Source of the DNA: Streptomyces sclerotialus
GTDB lineage: Bacteria > Actinomycetota > Actinomycetes > Streptomycetales > Streptomycetaceae
Length of the DNA: 64,000 nt
Reading direction: 5' to 3'
Assembly: GCF_040907265.1 (NCBI RefSeq)
Contig: NZ_JBFOHP010000002.1
Coordinates: forward strand, 5,704,001 to 5,768,000
A program made the translations under genes and the position numbers. Below, piece by piece: positions 18,211 to 27,370 of this stretch (the stretch's first letter is position 1; every line of letters begins with the position of its first letter). Below the pieces are notes generated by a model. That model had not been told where the DNA came from. It saw only the letters and a list, made by a program, of their open reading frames with translations, and searched no databases.

Positions 18211-19037
18211 CCGACATCGGCTACCTCGCCGCCTTCCTGGGCGGCGCCCTCGCCCTGCTCAGCCCGTGCAGCGCGCTGCTGCTGCCCGCGTTCTTCGCGT
18301 ACTCGCTCGCCACACCGGGGCGGCTGCTCGCCCGTACCGGCGTCTTCTACCTGGGCCTGGCGACCACGCTGGTGCCGCTCGGCGCCGCCAGCACCGCGGC
18401 CAGCCGGCTGTTCAACGGCCATCGCGACCTGCTGATCGCCGTCGGCGGCTGGGTGGTGATCGCGATGGGTGTGCTGCAGATCCTGGGCCTGGGTTTCGCG
18501 TCCCGCCGGGCGCAGTCCGCCGCGGCGCGGATCACCCCGCGCTCGGCCGTCTCCACCTTCCTGCTGGGCTGCGTCTACGGGCTCGCCGGCTTCTGCGCGG
18601 GGCCCATCCTGGGTGCGGTGCTGACGGTCACGGCGGTCAGCGGCTCGCCCGTGTACGGCGCGTCGATGCTCGCCGTGTACGCGCTGGGGATGGCGCTGCC
18701 GCTCTTCGTACTGGCCCTGCTCTGGGACCGGTTCCAGCTGGGGCGGCGCGGCTGGCTGCGCGGCCGGGAATTCGGTCTCGGGCCGCTGCGCCTGCACACC
18801 ACCTCGCTCGTCTCCGGGCTGTTCTTCATCGGTATCGGGATTCTCTTCCTGGCGTTCAACGGAACCAGTGCGCTGCCCGGAATCCTCGACACCGACGCGG
18901 AGTTCCGGCTGGAGGAATGGGTGGCCAGGACCGGGGACGCCGTGCCGGACTCCGTGCTGATCGCGGTGGCGGCGCTGGCCGTCGCCGCGGTGCTCGGCCG
19001 CATCGCGCTGCGTCCGGACAAGAAGACGAAGGACTGA
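18207..19037 (+). CDS. CcdA/DsbD-like transmembrane thiol-electron carrier
   Basis: 276-residue polytopic membrane protein (about 6-7 TM segments) of the CcdA/DsbD-beta family, which shuttles electrons from cytoplasmic thioredoxin across the membrane. The family cysteines are C21 in LLSPCSALLLPAFF and C130 in YGLAGFCAGP. The GTG start overlaps the DsbA-like stop (GTGA). With its partner it may keep that oxidoreductase reduced, as a reductive or isomerase branch. A large soluble loop between the last two TM segments (about 222-250) is unusual but not diagnostic. Confidence 0.88.
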   Translation: MTDIGYLAAFLGGALALLSPCSALLLPAFFAYSLATPGRLLARTGVFYLGLATTLVPLGAASTAASRLFNGHRDLLIAVGGWVVIAMGVLQILGLGFASRRAQSAAARITPRSAVSTFLLGCVYGLAGFCAGPILGAVLTVTAVSGSPVYGASMLAVYALGMALPLFVLALLWDRFQLGRRGWLRGREFGLGPLRLHTTSLVSGLFFIGIGILFLAFNGTSALPGILDTDAEFRLEEWVARTGDAVPDSVLIAVAALAVAAVLGRIALRPDKKTKD

Positions 19038-19148
19038 TCCCACGCATGGGCCGGCCGTAGGGCCATTCGGCTCATATCCGGTGCGGCGGCCGGTGACTTT
19101 CCGTGGCGTACGCGTGATGTCGCCGGCCGGCCACTACCTTCCCGTGCC

Positions 19149-19313
19149 ATGGACGCCCTCCTCTTCGCCGGTCTCTTCGCCACGTTCCTGTGCATCGTGG
19201 GTCTGAAGAGCCGGGTGGTGGTGGTCGCGGTGTGGTCGGTGATGTTCGCCGCCGTCGTCTGGCTGATGGCTCATCACGTCACCGGCGCCGTCGTGCTCGG
19301 TCTTCCGCACTGA
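19149..19313 (+). CDS. 54-residue membrane protein (DUF5993-like)
   Basis: Small gene. ATG GAC GCC CTC ... CCG CAC TGA encodes 54 residues: MDALLFAGLFATFLCIVGLK, a basic turn, then VVVVAVWSVMFAAVVWL and the tail AHHVTGAVVLGLPH. It thus has two TM hairpins around a short basic loop. This matches my memory of the DUF5993 family of about 50-residue proteins found beside DsbB-like genes. It has third-position GC bias and lies between the CcdA-like and DsbB-like genes on the same strand. It may be a small subunit or assembly factor for the neighbouring redox membrane proteins (inference). Confidence 0.75.
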   Translation: MDALLFAGLFATFLCIVGLKSRVVVVAVWSVMFAAVVWLMAHHVTGAVVLGLPH

Positions 19314-19380
19314 ACCGTGCCGTGCCCCGCCGGCACGGGCCGGCGGGCCGCAGAACGACTGGACCGGAGTTTTCTTTCTC

Positions 19381-20115
19381 ATGAGTGCACTACTGACCGG
19401 GCGGATGAGTACGCCGATGGGTACGCCGGCGATTCCCGCGCTGGATCCCGGGCCGCCGGGAATCATCGCCCGCGCACAGTACTGGTTCGCCTGTCTCTTC
19501 GTGACCGGCTGGACCGGCGTCCTCTGCGGCGGCCTCTACCTCCAGTTCTTCCGCGGGGAACAGCCGTGTCCGCTCTGCGTCGTCCAGCGGCTGTTCATGG
19601 TGCTGGCGCTGCTGGGCGCCGCCCACATCGTCCGGCAGGGGCTGCGGGGCGCGGTGCCGCGCCGGGACTACCTCATGGGGTGGGGGCTCGCGCTCGTCGG
19701 CTGTACGGCCGGTTCGCTGGCGGCGGGGCGGCAGGCGCTGCTGTACCTGCTGCCCGGCGGCGGTGAGCGGGGCGCCGGGGCGTCCGGCAGCGGGGTCCTC
19801 GCCGGCGGGGCGTACGACAGCGGCCTGTACGGCAGCACCGTCCAGGGCCTGCCGCCCGACGTCTGGGCCTGGCTCTTCTTCCAGGCGTCCGTGCTGGCGA
19901 TCGGCGCCGTGCTGGTCACCTCGCACCTCACCACGGCCCGGCGGATCCCCACGCAGGGGGCACACCGGGCGGCGGGGCTGGCCGCGCTGCTCCTCGCCGG
20001 GGCGGTCATCGCGGTGAGCGGGGTGTCCGTCTTCCTGGCGGCGGGACTGCACGCCTTCCTGCCCGTCGCCCCCGGCCGCTACCAGCTGCTGTACGACCTG
20101 GGGCTGGTGCGCTGA
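19381..20115 (+). CDS. DsbB-like disulfide bond formation membrane protein
   Basis: 244 residues with about four to five TM segments. The DsbB hallmark CPLC is at C63-C66 in GEQPCPLCVVQR after the first TM pair. DsbB passes electrons from DsbA to quinone. The second periplasmic Cys pair of classical DsbB is absent: the only other cysteines (C38, C49 and one in ALVGCTAGS) lie in TM segments, and the loop where the pair should sit is Gly/Ser-rich (PGGGERGAGASGSG). It may therefore work by a shortened route or with the small proteins nearby. ATG at 19381 has only a distant GGAG. Confidence 0.88.
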   Translation: MSALLTGRMSTPMGTPAIPALDPGPPGIIARAQYWFACLFVTGWTGVLCGGLYLQFFRGEQPCPLCVVQRLFMVLALLGAAHIVRQGLRGAVPRRDYLMGWGLALVGCTAGSLAAGRQALLYLLPGGGERGAGASGSGVLAGGAYDSGLYGSTVQGLPPDVWAWLFFQASVLAIGAVLVTSHLTTARRIPTQGAHRAAGLAALLLAGAVIAVSGVSVFLAAGLHAFLPVAPGRYQLLYDLGLVR

Positions 20116-20133
20116 GCCGAGGGCGCGGGCCGG

Positions 20134-20466
20134 TCAGGCGCTGCGGCGCAGCGGAGGGTGCGGACGGGCATCAGCCCGGCGGCGGCGGTCGTTGCAGAGC
20201 AGGCACTTGCCGTAGCCGGGCGGCAGCGGGTCCTCGGGGTCGCCGTACAGCGGGTCGACGGCGCCGTGCGGGTGCGCGGCACAGCCGGTCGGGCTGCCGC
20301 CCGTGCCGGTGTCGGAGCTCAGCGAGCCGGCGGCGGACAGGGCACGCCGCAGGGCGTCGACGAGCTGGTCGGCGTCCTGCCGGCTGGGGGCCGTCTGCAG
20401 GCCCGAGGCGAGGTCGGCGGCGAGGGTGAGCGCGGTCTGGAGTTCGCGCAGGTCTGCGTAACTCAT
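20134..20466 (-). CDS. Conserved small cysteine-containing protein, function unknown
   Basis: 110 residues from the ATG at 20466 (MSYADLRELQTALTLAADL). The N-terminal half is helical; the C-terminal half is Gly/Pro-rich and has a possible metal site: Cys 62, His 65, then KCLLC (88-91 region) followed by a basic tail. The upstream extension of the frame is not protein-like. It is convergent with the DsbB-like gene (18 bp gap). I do not recognise a named family. Confidence 0.6.
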   Translation of the reverse strand: MSYADLRELQTALTLAADLASGLQTAPSRQDADQLVDALRRALSAAGSLSSDTGTGGSPTGCAAHPHGAVDPLYGDPEDPLPPGYGKCLLCNDRRRRADARPHPPLRRSA

Positions 20467-20620
20467 GCCCCGGAGCGTAGGCGCACCCACTGACAGTTGA
20501 TCTTCCGATCGCACTTCGTGGCATCTCATGGGCCGATCCATGCCCGCCGTCGGCCACGATGCACCACCGCGGAGCGGAAGCCCCTCTTGCGGGGGCATGA
20601 CATCTCCGTGCCGGGCGGCG

Positions 20621-20654
20621 GGGGCCGGGCGCGCCCGTGCCCGCGCCCGGCCCC
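20621..20654 (-). terminator. Hairpin terminator after nadE
   Basis: Perfect 13-bp stem (20621-20633 with 20642-20654) and 8-nt loop, just past the nadE stop on the minus strand. The remaining 20467-20620 is probably the promoter region of the small cysteine protein. Confidence 0.75.
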
Positions 20655-20666
20655 GGTCCCTGCGTC

Positions 20667-21497
20667 TCAGGGCGCGATCGGCAGCTCGCGCTTGTGCGCC
20701 GTGAGGCGGTAGCGCCGCACGATCGTCTCGTAGGTCTGCTCGCTGACCGGCTTCCCCTCCAGGAAGTCGTCGATGTTGTCGTACGTGACACCGAGCGCTT
20801 CCTCGTCCGCCTTGCCCGGGGACAGCGTCTCCAGGTCGGCGGTCGGGACCTTCCAGACCAGCTCGGAGGGGGCACCGAGGGCATCGGCCAGCGCGCGCAC
20901 CCGCCGCTTGGTCAGGCCGGTCAGCGGCACCAGGTCCGCCGCGCCGTCGCCGAACTTGGTGAAGAAGCCCGAGACCGCCTCGGCGGCGTGGTCCGTGCCG
21001 ACCACCAGGCCCTCGCGGGCACCGGCCACCGCGTACTGGGCGATCATGCGCTGCCGTGCCTTGATGTTGCCCTGGACGAAGTCCTGGTGAGCGGCGTCCC
21101 GGAAGGGCACCCCGGAGTCCACGACCGCCTGCAGGGCCGCGTCGCTGGCCGGCTTCACGTCGACGGTGAGCAGCTCGTCGGGCTTGATGAAGGAGAGCGC
21201 GAGCTGCGCGTCGTGCTCGTCGGCCTGGACGCCGTAGGGCAGCCGCATGGCGTAGAACACCGCGTCATGGCCGGCCTCGCGGGCCCGCTCCACCGCGAGC
21301 TGGCACAGCCGGCCCGCGGTGGTGGAGTCCACGCCGCCGCTGATGCCGAGCACCAGGGAGCGCAGCCCCGTGCGCGTCAGCCGCTCGGTGAGGAAGGCCA
21401 CCCGGCGCTCGATCTCCTCCTGTGCGTCGAAGGACGCGGACACCTGGAGATCCCGGGCGATCTCCTGCTGCAGGCTGATGGACGCCGGGTCGGTCAC
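20667..21497 (-). CDS. nadE: NAD synthetase, ammonia-dependent type
   Basis: Last step of NAD biosynthesis: deamido-NAD + ATP + NH3 to NAD. 276 residues, the size of the short single-domain NadE, with no glutaminase domain. PP-loop SGGVDST (53-59), then GTDHAAE and FTKFGDGAADLVPLTGLTKRRVR. The GTG start at 21497 follows GAGGAG at 6 nt; the open frame upstream to 21569 is not protein-like. It appears to be monocistronic and ends in a hairpin. Confidence 0.95.
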   Translation of the reverse strand: MTDPASISLQQEIARDLQVSASFDAQEEIERRVAFLTERLTRTGLRSLVLGISGGVDSTTAGRLCQLAVERAREAGHDAVFYAMRLPYGVQADEHDAQLALSFIKPDELLTVDVKPASDAALQAVVDSGVPFRDAAHQDFVQGNIKARQRMIAQYAVAGAREGLVVGTDHAAEAVSGFFTKFGDGAADLVPLTGLTKRRVRALADALGAPSELVWKVPTADLETLSPGKADEEALGVTYDNIDDFLEGKPVSEQTYETIVRRYRLTAHKRELPIAP

Positions 21498-21584
21498 AGT
21501 GGCTCCTCGTGGTCTCGCTGTGGCGCCAGGGCGTGCGGAGGGGCGGGCGGCACCGGCGCACAGGCGCATACGTACGAGGAAACT

Positions 21585-22142
21585 CTATTCTTCGTCCGCC
21601 CACTTCTTCAGCGCGGCCTTGCTGGAGAACTGGCCGACGTTCTTGTCGAGGGGGTTGTCGGTGTACTGGTGGAAGCGCCACTTGGCCTTGATCCGCGGGT
21701 GGCCCGCCCGGACGTAGTCGGCTATCCACAGCCCGTCGCCGGCGTAGGACGTGGTGTCGTGGTTGAGCCAGAAGTCGCGGTTGCAGTACAGGAGTACCTG
21801 GTGGCGGTGCGGGCGCAGGGCCTTCACCTCGCGGATGAACTGATCCTTCTGCGCGTTGCTCGCGTACGTCCCGGCGCTCGTGCGCTCCCAGTCGACGATC
21901 AGTATGTCGCCCAGTCTGGACGCGCACTTCTCGACGAAGTACCGGGCCTGCGCCGCGATGTTCCCCGGCCACAGGAAGTGGTAGAAGCCGACCACGCAGC
22001 CGGCCTCGCGGGCCCGCGCGGCCTGGGAGTTCTGGTGCGGATTGATGTAGGAGCGGCCCTCGGTCGCCTTGATGAAGACGAAGTCGAGGCCCTTGGTGGA
22101 GTAGGTGGGCTGGTACGAGCTGACATCGACGCCGTGCAGCAT
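21585..22142 (-). CDS. GH25-family lysozyme-like hydrolase without signal peptide
   Basis: 185 residues forming a complete GH25 (Cellosyl/Lyc-type muramidase) barrel: MLHGVDVSSYQ with D6, IKATEG, GFYHFLWPG, and the catalytic D-x-E pair D84/E86 in IVDWERT. GGGAGG lies 6 nt before the ATG. It has no signal peptide and no cell-wall-binding domain, unlike secreted GH25 enzymes. It may act inside the cell, be exported by a non-classical route, or be a domesticated phage-type endolysin. No holin or phage genes are nearby. Confidence 0.88.
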   Translation of the reverse strand: MLHGVDVSSYQPTYSTKGLDFVFIKATEGRSYINPHQNSQAARAREAGCVVGFYHFLWPGNIAAQARYFVEKCASRLGDILIVDWERTSAGTYASNAQKDQFIREVKALRPHRHQVLLYCNRDFWLNHDTTSYAGDGLWIADYVRAGHPRIKAKWRFHQYTDNPLDKNVGQFSSKAALKKWADEE

Positions 22143-22398
22143 TGCAATCCTCCCGCAACCGTGCGATCACCAAGCGTCACTGCGGTCCTTGCTGGGATTC
22201 CCGCTGACGCAAGGTCTCAAAGGTGGAGTTGCCTCCTGGCCGTGCTTCGTCGCTCCCCTCGACGTCCCCCGGTGCACGACGGCTGTGCACGCTGCGTGAC
22301 AAGTGCCGTCGGTGACCAAACGCCTTTCCGTGGACGGGAGTTCCCGTCGGTAATACGGATACGGGGTACGGGCCGGGGTGCGCAAGCAAGAAACGGCA

Positions 22399-22431
22399 AC
22401 GGGTCCGTTCCCGGGGAGGGAACGGACCCGT
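22399..22431 (-). terminator. Strong hairpin terminator
   Basis: Perfect 14-bp stem (22399-22412 with 22418-22431, ACGGGTCCGTTCCC and complement), 5-nt loop. It lies 17 bp past the possible small ORF 22448-22525 on the minus strand and would end the sdaA transcript. In 22143-22398 I see no gene; it should contain the promoter of the GH25 gene. Confidence 0.8.
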
Positions 22432-22447
22432 CGTGGGGGTAGGAGGG

Positions 22448-22525
22448 TCAGGCCGGGGGGCGGGGCGCGTAGCGCGCCACCAGCACGCCCAGCGACGCGA
22501 GCATGATCAGCGGTATGACAATCAC
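22448..22525 (-). CDS. Possible 25-residue membrane peptide
   Basis: GTG at 22525 opens a 25-residue frame (start VIVIPLIMLASLGVLVARY, ending APRPPA). It is a single hydrophobic helix with a basic, proline-rich C-terminus, preceded by a weak GCGAGG and followed at once by a strong terminator. It lies downstream of sdaA on the same strand. The composition is what a real small membrane protein would show, but the length is too short to be sure. Confidence 0.35.
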   Translation of the reverse strand: MIVIPLIMLASLGVLVARYAPRPPA

Positions 22526-22626
22526 CAGCCTCGCCTGCCCCGAACCCCCAGGGCCATTCCGTGACGTGAGTCACAGTTGGTTTCGGGGCGCGTGACGGGA
22601 TGCGGGCCGGTGGCCAGGCAGGCCGG

Positions 22627-24009
22627 TCAGCACTCGATGATGTTGACCGCGAGTCCGCCGCGGGCCGTCTCCTTGTACTTCACGGACATGTCGGCGCCGG
22701 TGTCCTTCATGGTCTTGATGACCTTGTCGAGGGAGACGTGGTGGCGGCCGTCGCCGCGCAGGGCCATGCGGGCGGCGGTGACGGCCTTGACCGAGGCCAT
22801 GCCGTTGCGCTCGATGCACGGGATCTGCACCAGGCCGCCGACCGGGTCGCAGGTCAGGCCCAGGTTGTGTTCCATACCGATCTCCGCGGCGTTCTCCACC
22901 TGCTCGGGGGAGCCGCCCAGTACCTCCGCCAGGCCGCCGGCCGCCATCGAGCAGGCCGAGCCCACCTCGCCCTGGCAGCCGACCTCGGCGCCGGAAATGG
23001 AGGCGTTCTCCTTGAAGAGCATGCCGATGGCGCCCGCGGCCAGCAGGAAGCGGATCACGCCCTCCTCGTCCGCGCCGGGCACGAAGTTCCTGTAGTAGTG
23101 CAGGACGGCGGGGATGATGCCGGCCGCGCCGTTGGTGGGCGCGGTCACCACCCGGCCGCCGGCGGCGTTCTCCTCGTTCACCGCCATCGCGTACAGCGTG
23201 ATCCACTCCATGGCGCGGGCCTGCGGGTCGCCTTCGGCGCGCAGTGCGCGGGCGGCGTTGGCGGCCCGGCGGCGGACCTTCAGCCCGCCGGGCAGGATGC
23301 CCTCGCGGCTGGTGCCGCGGGCCACGCAGGCCTGCATGACCTGCCAGATCTCCAGCAGTCCAGCGCGGATCTCTTCCTCGGTGCGCCAGGCTTTCTCGTT
23401 CTCCAGCATCAGCGCGGAGATGGACAGGCCGGTGTCGTGGGAGAGCCGCAGCAGTTCGTCGCCGGTGCGGAAGGGGTACTTCAGCACGGTGTCGTCGAGC
23501 TTGATGCGGTCGGCGCCGACCGCGTCCTCGTCCACGACGAAGCCGCCGCCGACGGAGTAGTAGGTCTTCTCCAGCAGCGGTGCGCCGTGCTCGTCGTAGG
23601 CGAACAGCGTCATGCCGTTGGCGTGGTACGGCAGCGAGCGGCGGCGGTGCAGGATCAGCTCGGTGGACTCGTCGAAGCCGATCTCGTGCGCATCGCCTAT
23701 CTCGGCGTCCAGCAGCCGCAGCCGCTTGGTGGTGCGGATGCGCTCGACCATGTCGTCGGCCTTCTCGACGTCCACGGTGCGCGGGGAGTGGCCCTCCAGG
23801 CCCAGCAGCACCGCCTTGGGGGTGCCGTGGCCGTGGCCGGTGGCGCCGAGCGAGCCGAACAGCTCGGCCCGTACGGCGGCGGTCTGTGCGAGGAGGCCGT
23901 CCTTCTTGAGGCGGCCGACGAACATCCGTGCCGCGCGCATCGGGCCGACCGTGTGCGAGGACGACGGGCCGATGCCGATGGAGAAGAGATCGAAGACGGA
24001 GATGGCCAC
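22627..24009 (-). CDS. sdaA: L-serine dehydratase, iron-sulfur, single-chain
   Basis: Deaminates L-serine to pyruvate and ammonia; 460 residues. The beta-type N-terminal domain has the SSSHT motif (16-20). The alpha-type C-terminal domain has the cluster cysteines C345 and C353 ([17 protein letters not shown]) and C387 (LTCDPVGG), fitting the [4Fe-4S] enzyme of the E. coli SdaA type. The GTG start at 24009 has AAAGGAG 8 nt upstream. It follows glyA on the minus strand but is separated by a strong terminator, so it is probably transcribed on its own. With gcvT, gcvH and glyA it forms a glycine-serine-pyruvate route. Confidence 0.95.
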   Translation of the reverse strand: MAISVFDLFSIGIGPSSSHTVGPMRAARMFVGRLKKDGLLAQTAAVRAELFGSLGATGHGHGTPKAVLLGLEGHSPRTVDVEKADDMVERIRTTKRLRLLDAEIGDAHEIGFDESTELILHRRRSLPYHANGMTLFAYDEHGAPLLEKTYYSVGGGFVVDEDAVGADRIKLDDTVLKYPFRTGDELLRLSHDTGLSISALMLENEKAWRTEEEIRAGLLEIWQVMQACVARGTSREGILPGGLKVRRRAANAARALRAEGDPQARAMEWITLYAMAVNEENAAGGRVVTAPTNGAAGIIPAVLHYYRNFVPGADEEGVIRFLLAAGAIGMLFKENASISGAEVGCQGEVGSACSMAAGGLAEVLGGSPEQVENAAEIGMEHNLGLTCDPVGGLVQIPCIERNGMASVKAVTAARMALRGDGRHHVSLDKVIKTMKDTGADMSVKYKETARGGLAVNIIEC

Positions 24010-24260
24010 GGGGCGGGCTCCTTTGACTGCTCGGTGGCGAGAGGTGGTGCTGGGCGAGAGCAGGCCATGGGGTCCGGGCCCAGGGGTGGGGGACCGGCCG
24101 GACGATCCGGGTCGGACGGTGGGGACCCGGATAAAGCGGGACGTTTCTGCGGCCGCACGGCGAGCCTAACGCGCTCACGGGGCAGAGCAGAACCGTTACC
24201 AGTGGGTTGTGAGGGACGGCCTACGGGCCGGGCGCCGCGCCGGGGCCGTGGCGCGGCGTG

Positions 24261-24306
24261 CAGGACCGCGGGCCCGGGACGGCTGCGCCCCGGGCCCGCG
24301 GTCCTG
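24261..24306 (-). terminator. Strong hairpin terminator after glyA
   Basis: Perfect 18-bp stem (24261-24278 with 24289-24306) and 10-nt loop, 15 bp past the glyA stop. The rest of the gap, 24010-24260, should hold the sdaA promoter; no gene is seen in it. Confidence 0.85.
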
Positions 24307-24320
24307 CGTACGTCAGTGCG

Positions 24321-25583
24321 TCACTTGCCCAGCTCCGGGTAGAGCGGGTGCTTGTCGGCCAGCGCGGTGACGCGGGCCTTCAGGGCGGCCGCGTCGTACT
24401 CCGGCTTCAGCGCCAGCGCGATGATGTCGGCGACCTCGCGGAAGTCCTCGGCCTGGAAGCCGCGGGTGGCCAGGGCCGGGGTGCCGATCCGCAGACCCGA
24501 GGTGACCATCGGGGGCCGCGGGTCGTTCGGGACGGCGTTGCGGTTGACGGTGATGCCGACCTCGTGGAGGCGGTCCTCGGCCTGCTGGCCGTCCAGGTCG
24601 CTGTCGCGCAGGTCGACCAGGACCAGGTGCACGTCCGTGCCGCCGGACAGCACGTTGACGCCCGCCTCACGCGCGTCCGGGGAGGTCAGACGCTCGGCCA
24701 GGATCCGGGCGCCCTCGACGGTGCGCTGCTGGCGCTCCTTGAAGTCCTCCGAGGCCGCGACCTTGAAGGAGACCGCCTTGGCCGCGATCACGTGCTCCAG
24801 GGGGCCGCCCTGGAAGCCCGGGAAGACGGACGAGTTCAGCTTCTTCGCGAAGTCCTTCTTGGCGAGGATGATGCCGCCGCGCGGACCGCCGAGCGTCTTG
24901 TGCGTGGTGGAGGTCACGATGTCGGCGTGCTCGACCGGGTTCGGGTGCAGGCCCGCCGCGACCAGGCCGGCGAAGTGCGCCATGTCGACCCACAGGTACG
25001 CCTCGACCTCGTCGGCGATCCGCCGGAACGCCGCGAAGTCCAGCTGGCGCGGGTACGCCGACCAGCCCGCGATGATCACCTTGGGGCGGTGCTCCTTGGC
25101 GAGCTGCTCGACCTCGGCCATGTCGACCAGGCCGTCGCTGTCGACGTGGTAGGGGACCACGTTGAACTGCTTGCCGGAGAAGTTCAGGCGCATGCCGTGG
25201 GTGAGGTGCCCGCCGTGCGCCAGGTCCAGGCCGAGGATCGTGTCGCCGGGCTTGGCCATGGCGAACAGCGCGGCCTGGTTCGCGGAGGCGCCGGAGTGCG
25301 GCTGCACGTTGGCGTACTCGGCGCCGAACAGCTCCTTGACCCGGTCGATCGCGATCTGCTCGGTGACGTCGACGTGCTCGCAGCCGCCGTAGTAGCGGCG
25401 GCCCGGGTAGCCCTCGGCGTACTTGTTGGTGAGGACCGAGCCCTGGGCCTCCATGACGGCGGCCGGAGCGAAGTTCTCCGACGCGATCATTTCGAGGGTG
25501 GACTGCTGACGGTGGAGTTCGGCGTCGACAGCGGCGGCGACGTCGGGGTCGAGCTCATGGAGGGAGCTGTTCAGAAGCGACAT
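24321..25583 (-). CDS. glyA: Serine hydroxymethyltransferase
   Basis: Interconverts serine and glycine with transfer of a one-carbon unit to tetrahydrofolate. 420 residues, the normal length. PLP Lys is K229 in [15 protein letters not shown]; the N-terminal [16 protein letters not shown] and [10 protein letters not shown] signatures are present. AGGAAG stands 7 nt before the ATG. It is third in the glycine-riboswitch-led group gcvT-gcvH-glyA with short gaps (about 60-130 bp), so it is probably co-transcribed. Confidence 0.97.
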   Translation of the reverse strand: MSLLNSSLHELDPDVAAAVDAELHRQQSTLEMIASENFAPAAVMEAQGSVLTNKYAEGYPGRRYYGGCEHVDVTEQIAIDRVKELFGAEYANVQPHSGASANQAALFAMAKPGDTILGLDLAHGGHLTHGMRLNFSGKQFNVVPYHVDSDGLVDMAEVEQLAKEHRPKVIIAGWSAYPRQLDFAAFRRIADEVEAYLWVDMAHFAGLVAAGLHPNPVEHADIVTSTTHKTLGGPRGGIILAKKDFAKKLNSSVFPGFQGGPLEHVIAAKAVSFKVAASEDFKERQQRTVEGARILAERLTSPDAREAGVNVLSGGTDVHLVLVDLRDSDLDGQQAEDRLHEVGITVNRNAVPNDPRPPMVTSGLRIGTPALATRGFQAEDFREVADIIALALKPEYDAAALKARVTALADKHPLYPELGK

Positions 25584-25644
25584 GAGTCTTCCTGGGTGGG
25601 AGCCTCCGAGGGGGGAACGGCCCCTCGTACGGCGGGTGGGCAGG

Positions 25645-26022
25645 TCAGCCGGCGGTGAAGGCGGTGTACTCGTCGGCGGAGAGCAGGTTCTCCGGCTCGC
25701 CGCTCAGCTTCACCTTGAACAGCCAGCCGCCCTCGAAGGGGGCGGAATTCACCAGCGACGGGTCGGCCACGACGTCCTCGTTGATCTCGGTGACCTCACC
25801 GTCGACCGGGGAGTAGAGATCGCTGACGGACTTGGTCGACTCCAGCTCGCCGCAGGACTCGCCCGCGGTGACGGTGTCGCCGACCTCGGGGAGCTGAGCG
25901 AAGACGACGTCACCGAGCGCGTTGGCCGCGTGCTCGGTGATGCCGACCGTCGAGACGCCGTCCTCGGCGGCCGACAGCCACTCGTGCTCCTTGCTGTAGC
26001 GGAGCTGCTGGGGGTTGCTCAT
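25645..26022 (-). CDS. gcvH: Glycine cleavage system H protein
   Basis: 125-residue lipoyl carrier that shuttles the aminomethyl group between the P, T and L proteins. Lipoylation Lys is K64 in [19 protein letters not shown] precedes the ATG by 8 nt. It lies between gcvT and glyA. No gcvP (glycine decarboxylase) is in the window, so the complex must be completed from elsewhere in the genome. Confidence 0.97.
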   Translation of the reverse strand: MSNPQQLRYSKEHEWLSAAEDGVSTVGITEHAANALGDVVFAQLPEVGDTVTAGESCGELESTKSVSDLYSPVDGEVTEINEDVVADPSLVNSAPFEGGWLFKVKLSGEPENLLSADEYTAFTAG

Positions 26023-26152
26023 GGTTCGATTCTCCTGGATACGCGGGAATGATCGTGCAGAGGGTCTTGACAGGTGAGACGCGACTGCGTCACTTCTACC
26101 GGCCGGGCGGCCGTCGTGCGGCCATTTCTCCTGGCGGCAGCGGGCCGTACGG

Positions 26153-27328
26153 TCACTTCTCCCGCTTGTAGAAGGGCAGCGCGACCACCTCGTACGCCTC
26201 GTGCTTGCCGCGGATGTCCACGGCGACGCCCTTCGTCCCCGGCTCGGCGTGCGCCGCGTCCACGTACGCCATCGCGATCGGCTTGCCGAGGGTGGGGGAG
26301 GGGGCGCCGGAGGTGACGGTGCCGATGGCGGTGCCCTCGGCGTCCACGACGGGGTAGCCGGCGCGTGGCACCCGGCGGCCCTCGGCGATCAGTCCGACCA
26401 GCTTGCGCGGCGGGTTCTGCTCGGCCCGCTCGGCGGCGGCCGCCAGCGCCTCGCGGCCCACGAAGCGGCCCTCGTTCCCGGCCTTCTCGAACTTCACGAC
26501 CCGCCCGAGCCCCGCGTCGAAGGGCGTCAGCGAGGTGCTCAGCTCGTTCCCGTACAGCGGCATGCCCGCCTCCAGGCGCAGCGTGTCGCGGCAGGACAGG
26601 CCGCAGGGGACCAGCCCCGCGTCCTTGCCGGCCTCGGTCAGCGCCTCCCAGAGGGCGACCGCGTCGGCGGGGCGGACGAACAGCTCGAAGCCGTCCTCGC
26701 CGGTGTAGCCGGTCCGGGCGATCAGCGCGGAGACGCCCGCGACGGTGCCGGGCAGCCCCGCGTAGTACTTCAGCCCGTCCAGGTCGGCGTCCGTCAGGCT
26801 CTGCACGATGCCCGCCGACTCCGGGCCCTGGACGGCGAGCAGCGCGTACGCGTCCCGGTCGTCCCGTACGGCGGCGTCGAAGCCGGCCTGGCGGGCGGTG
26901 AGCGCGTCCAGCACGACCTGGGCGTTGGAGGCGTTGGCCACGACCATGTACTCCTGGTCGGCCAGCCGGTAGACGATCAGGTCGTCCAGGATCCCGCCGT
27001 CCTCCTGGCAGATCATCGTGTACCGGGCCCGGCCCGCGGCCAGCTTGCCGATGTTGCCGACCAGGGCGAAGTCCAGCAGGTCGGCGGCCTGCGGTCCGGT
27101 GACGGTGAGCTCGCCCATGTGGGAGAGGTCGAAGAGGCCGGCGCGGGTACGGACGGCGACGTGCTCGTCACGCTCGCTGCCGTAGCGCAGCGGCATGTCC
27201 CAGCCGGCGAAGTCGGTCATGGTCGCGCCGAGGGCGCGATGGGTGGCATCGAGCGCGGTGAGTCGAGCGCTTCGTCGCGAAGCGACTCCATCTGGGGCGG
27301 TGGCGGGCGACGGGCGGGCTTCACTCAT
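26153..27328 (-). CDS. gcvT: Glycine cleavage system aminomethyltransferase (T protein)
   Basis: Releases ammonia and transfers the methylene group from aminomethyl-lipoyl-H to tetrahydrofolate. 391 residues from the ATG at 27328, which has GGGAG 8 nt upstream. The GCV_T core begins [35 protein letters not shown]-type (FDLSHMGE) and [12 protein letters not shown] motifs are clear. A longer frame to 27385 overlaps the riboswitch and has no ribosome site, so it was rejected. It is the first gene of the glycine-controlled unit. Confidence 0.95.
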   Translation of the reverse strand: MSEARPSPATAPDGVASRRSARLTALDATHRALGATMTDFAGWDMPLRYGSERDEHVAVRTRAGLFDLSHMGELTVTGPQAADLLDFALVGNIGKLAAGRARYTMICQEDGGILDDLIVYRLADQEYMVVANASNAQVVLDALTARQAGFDAAVRDDRDAYALLAVQGPESAGIVQSLTDADLDGLKYYAGLPGTVAGVSALIARTGYTGEDGFELFVRPADAVALWEALTEAGKDAGLVPCGLSCRDTLRLEAGMPLYGNELSTSLTPFDAGLGRVVKFEKAGNEGRFVGREALAAAAERAEQNPPRKLVGLIAEGRRVPRAGYPVVDAEGTAIGTVTSGAPSPTLGKPIAMAYVDAAHAEPGTKGVAVDIRGKHEAYEVVALPFYKREK

Positions 27329-27370
27329 GCTGCGGGCTCCCGGAATGGACGACAGGGACGTATCGGACGT

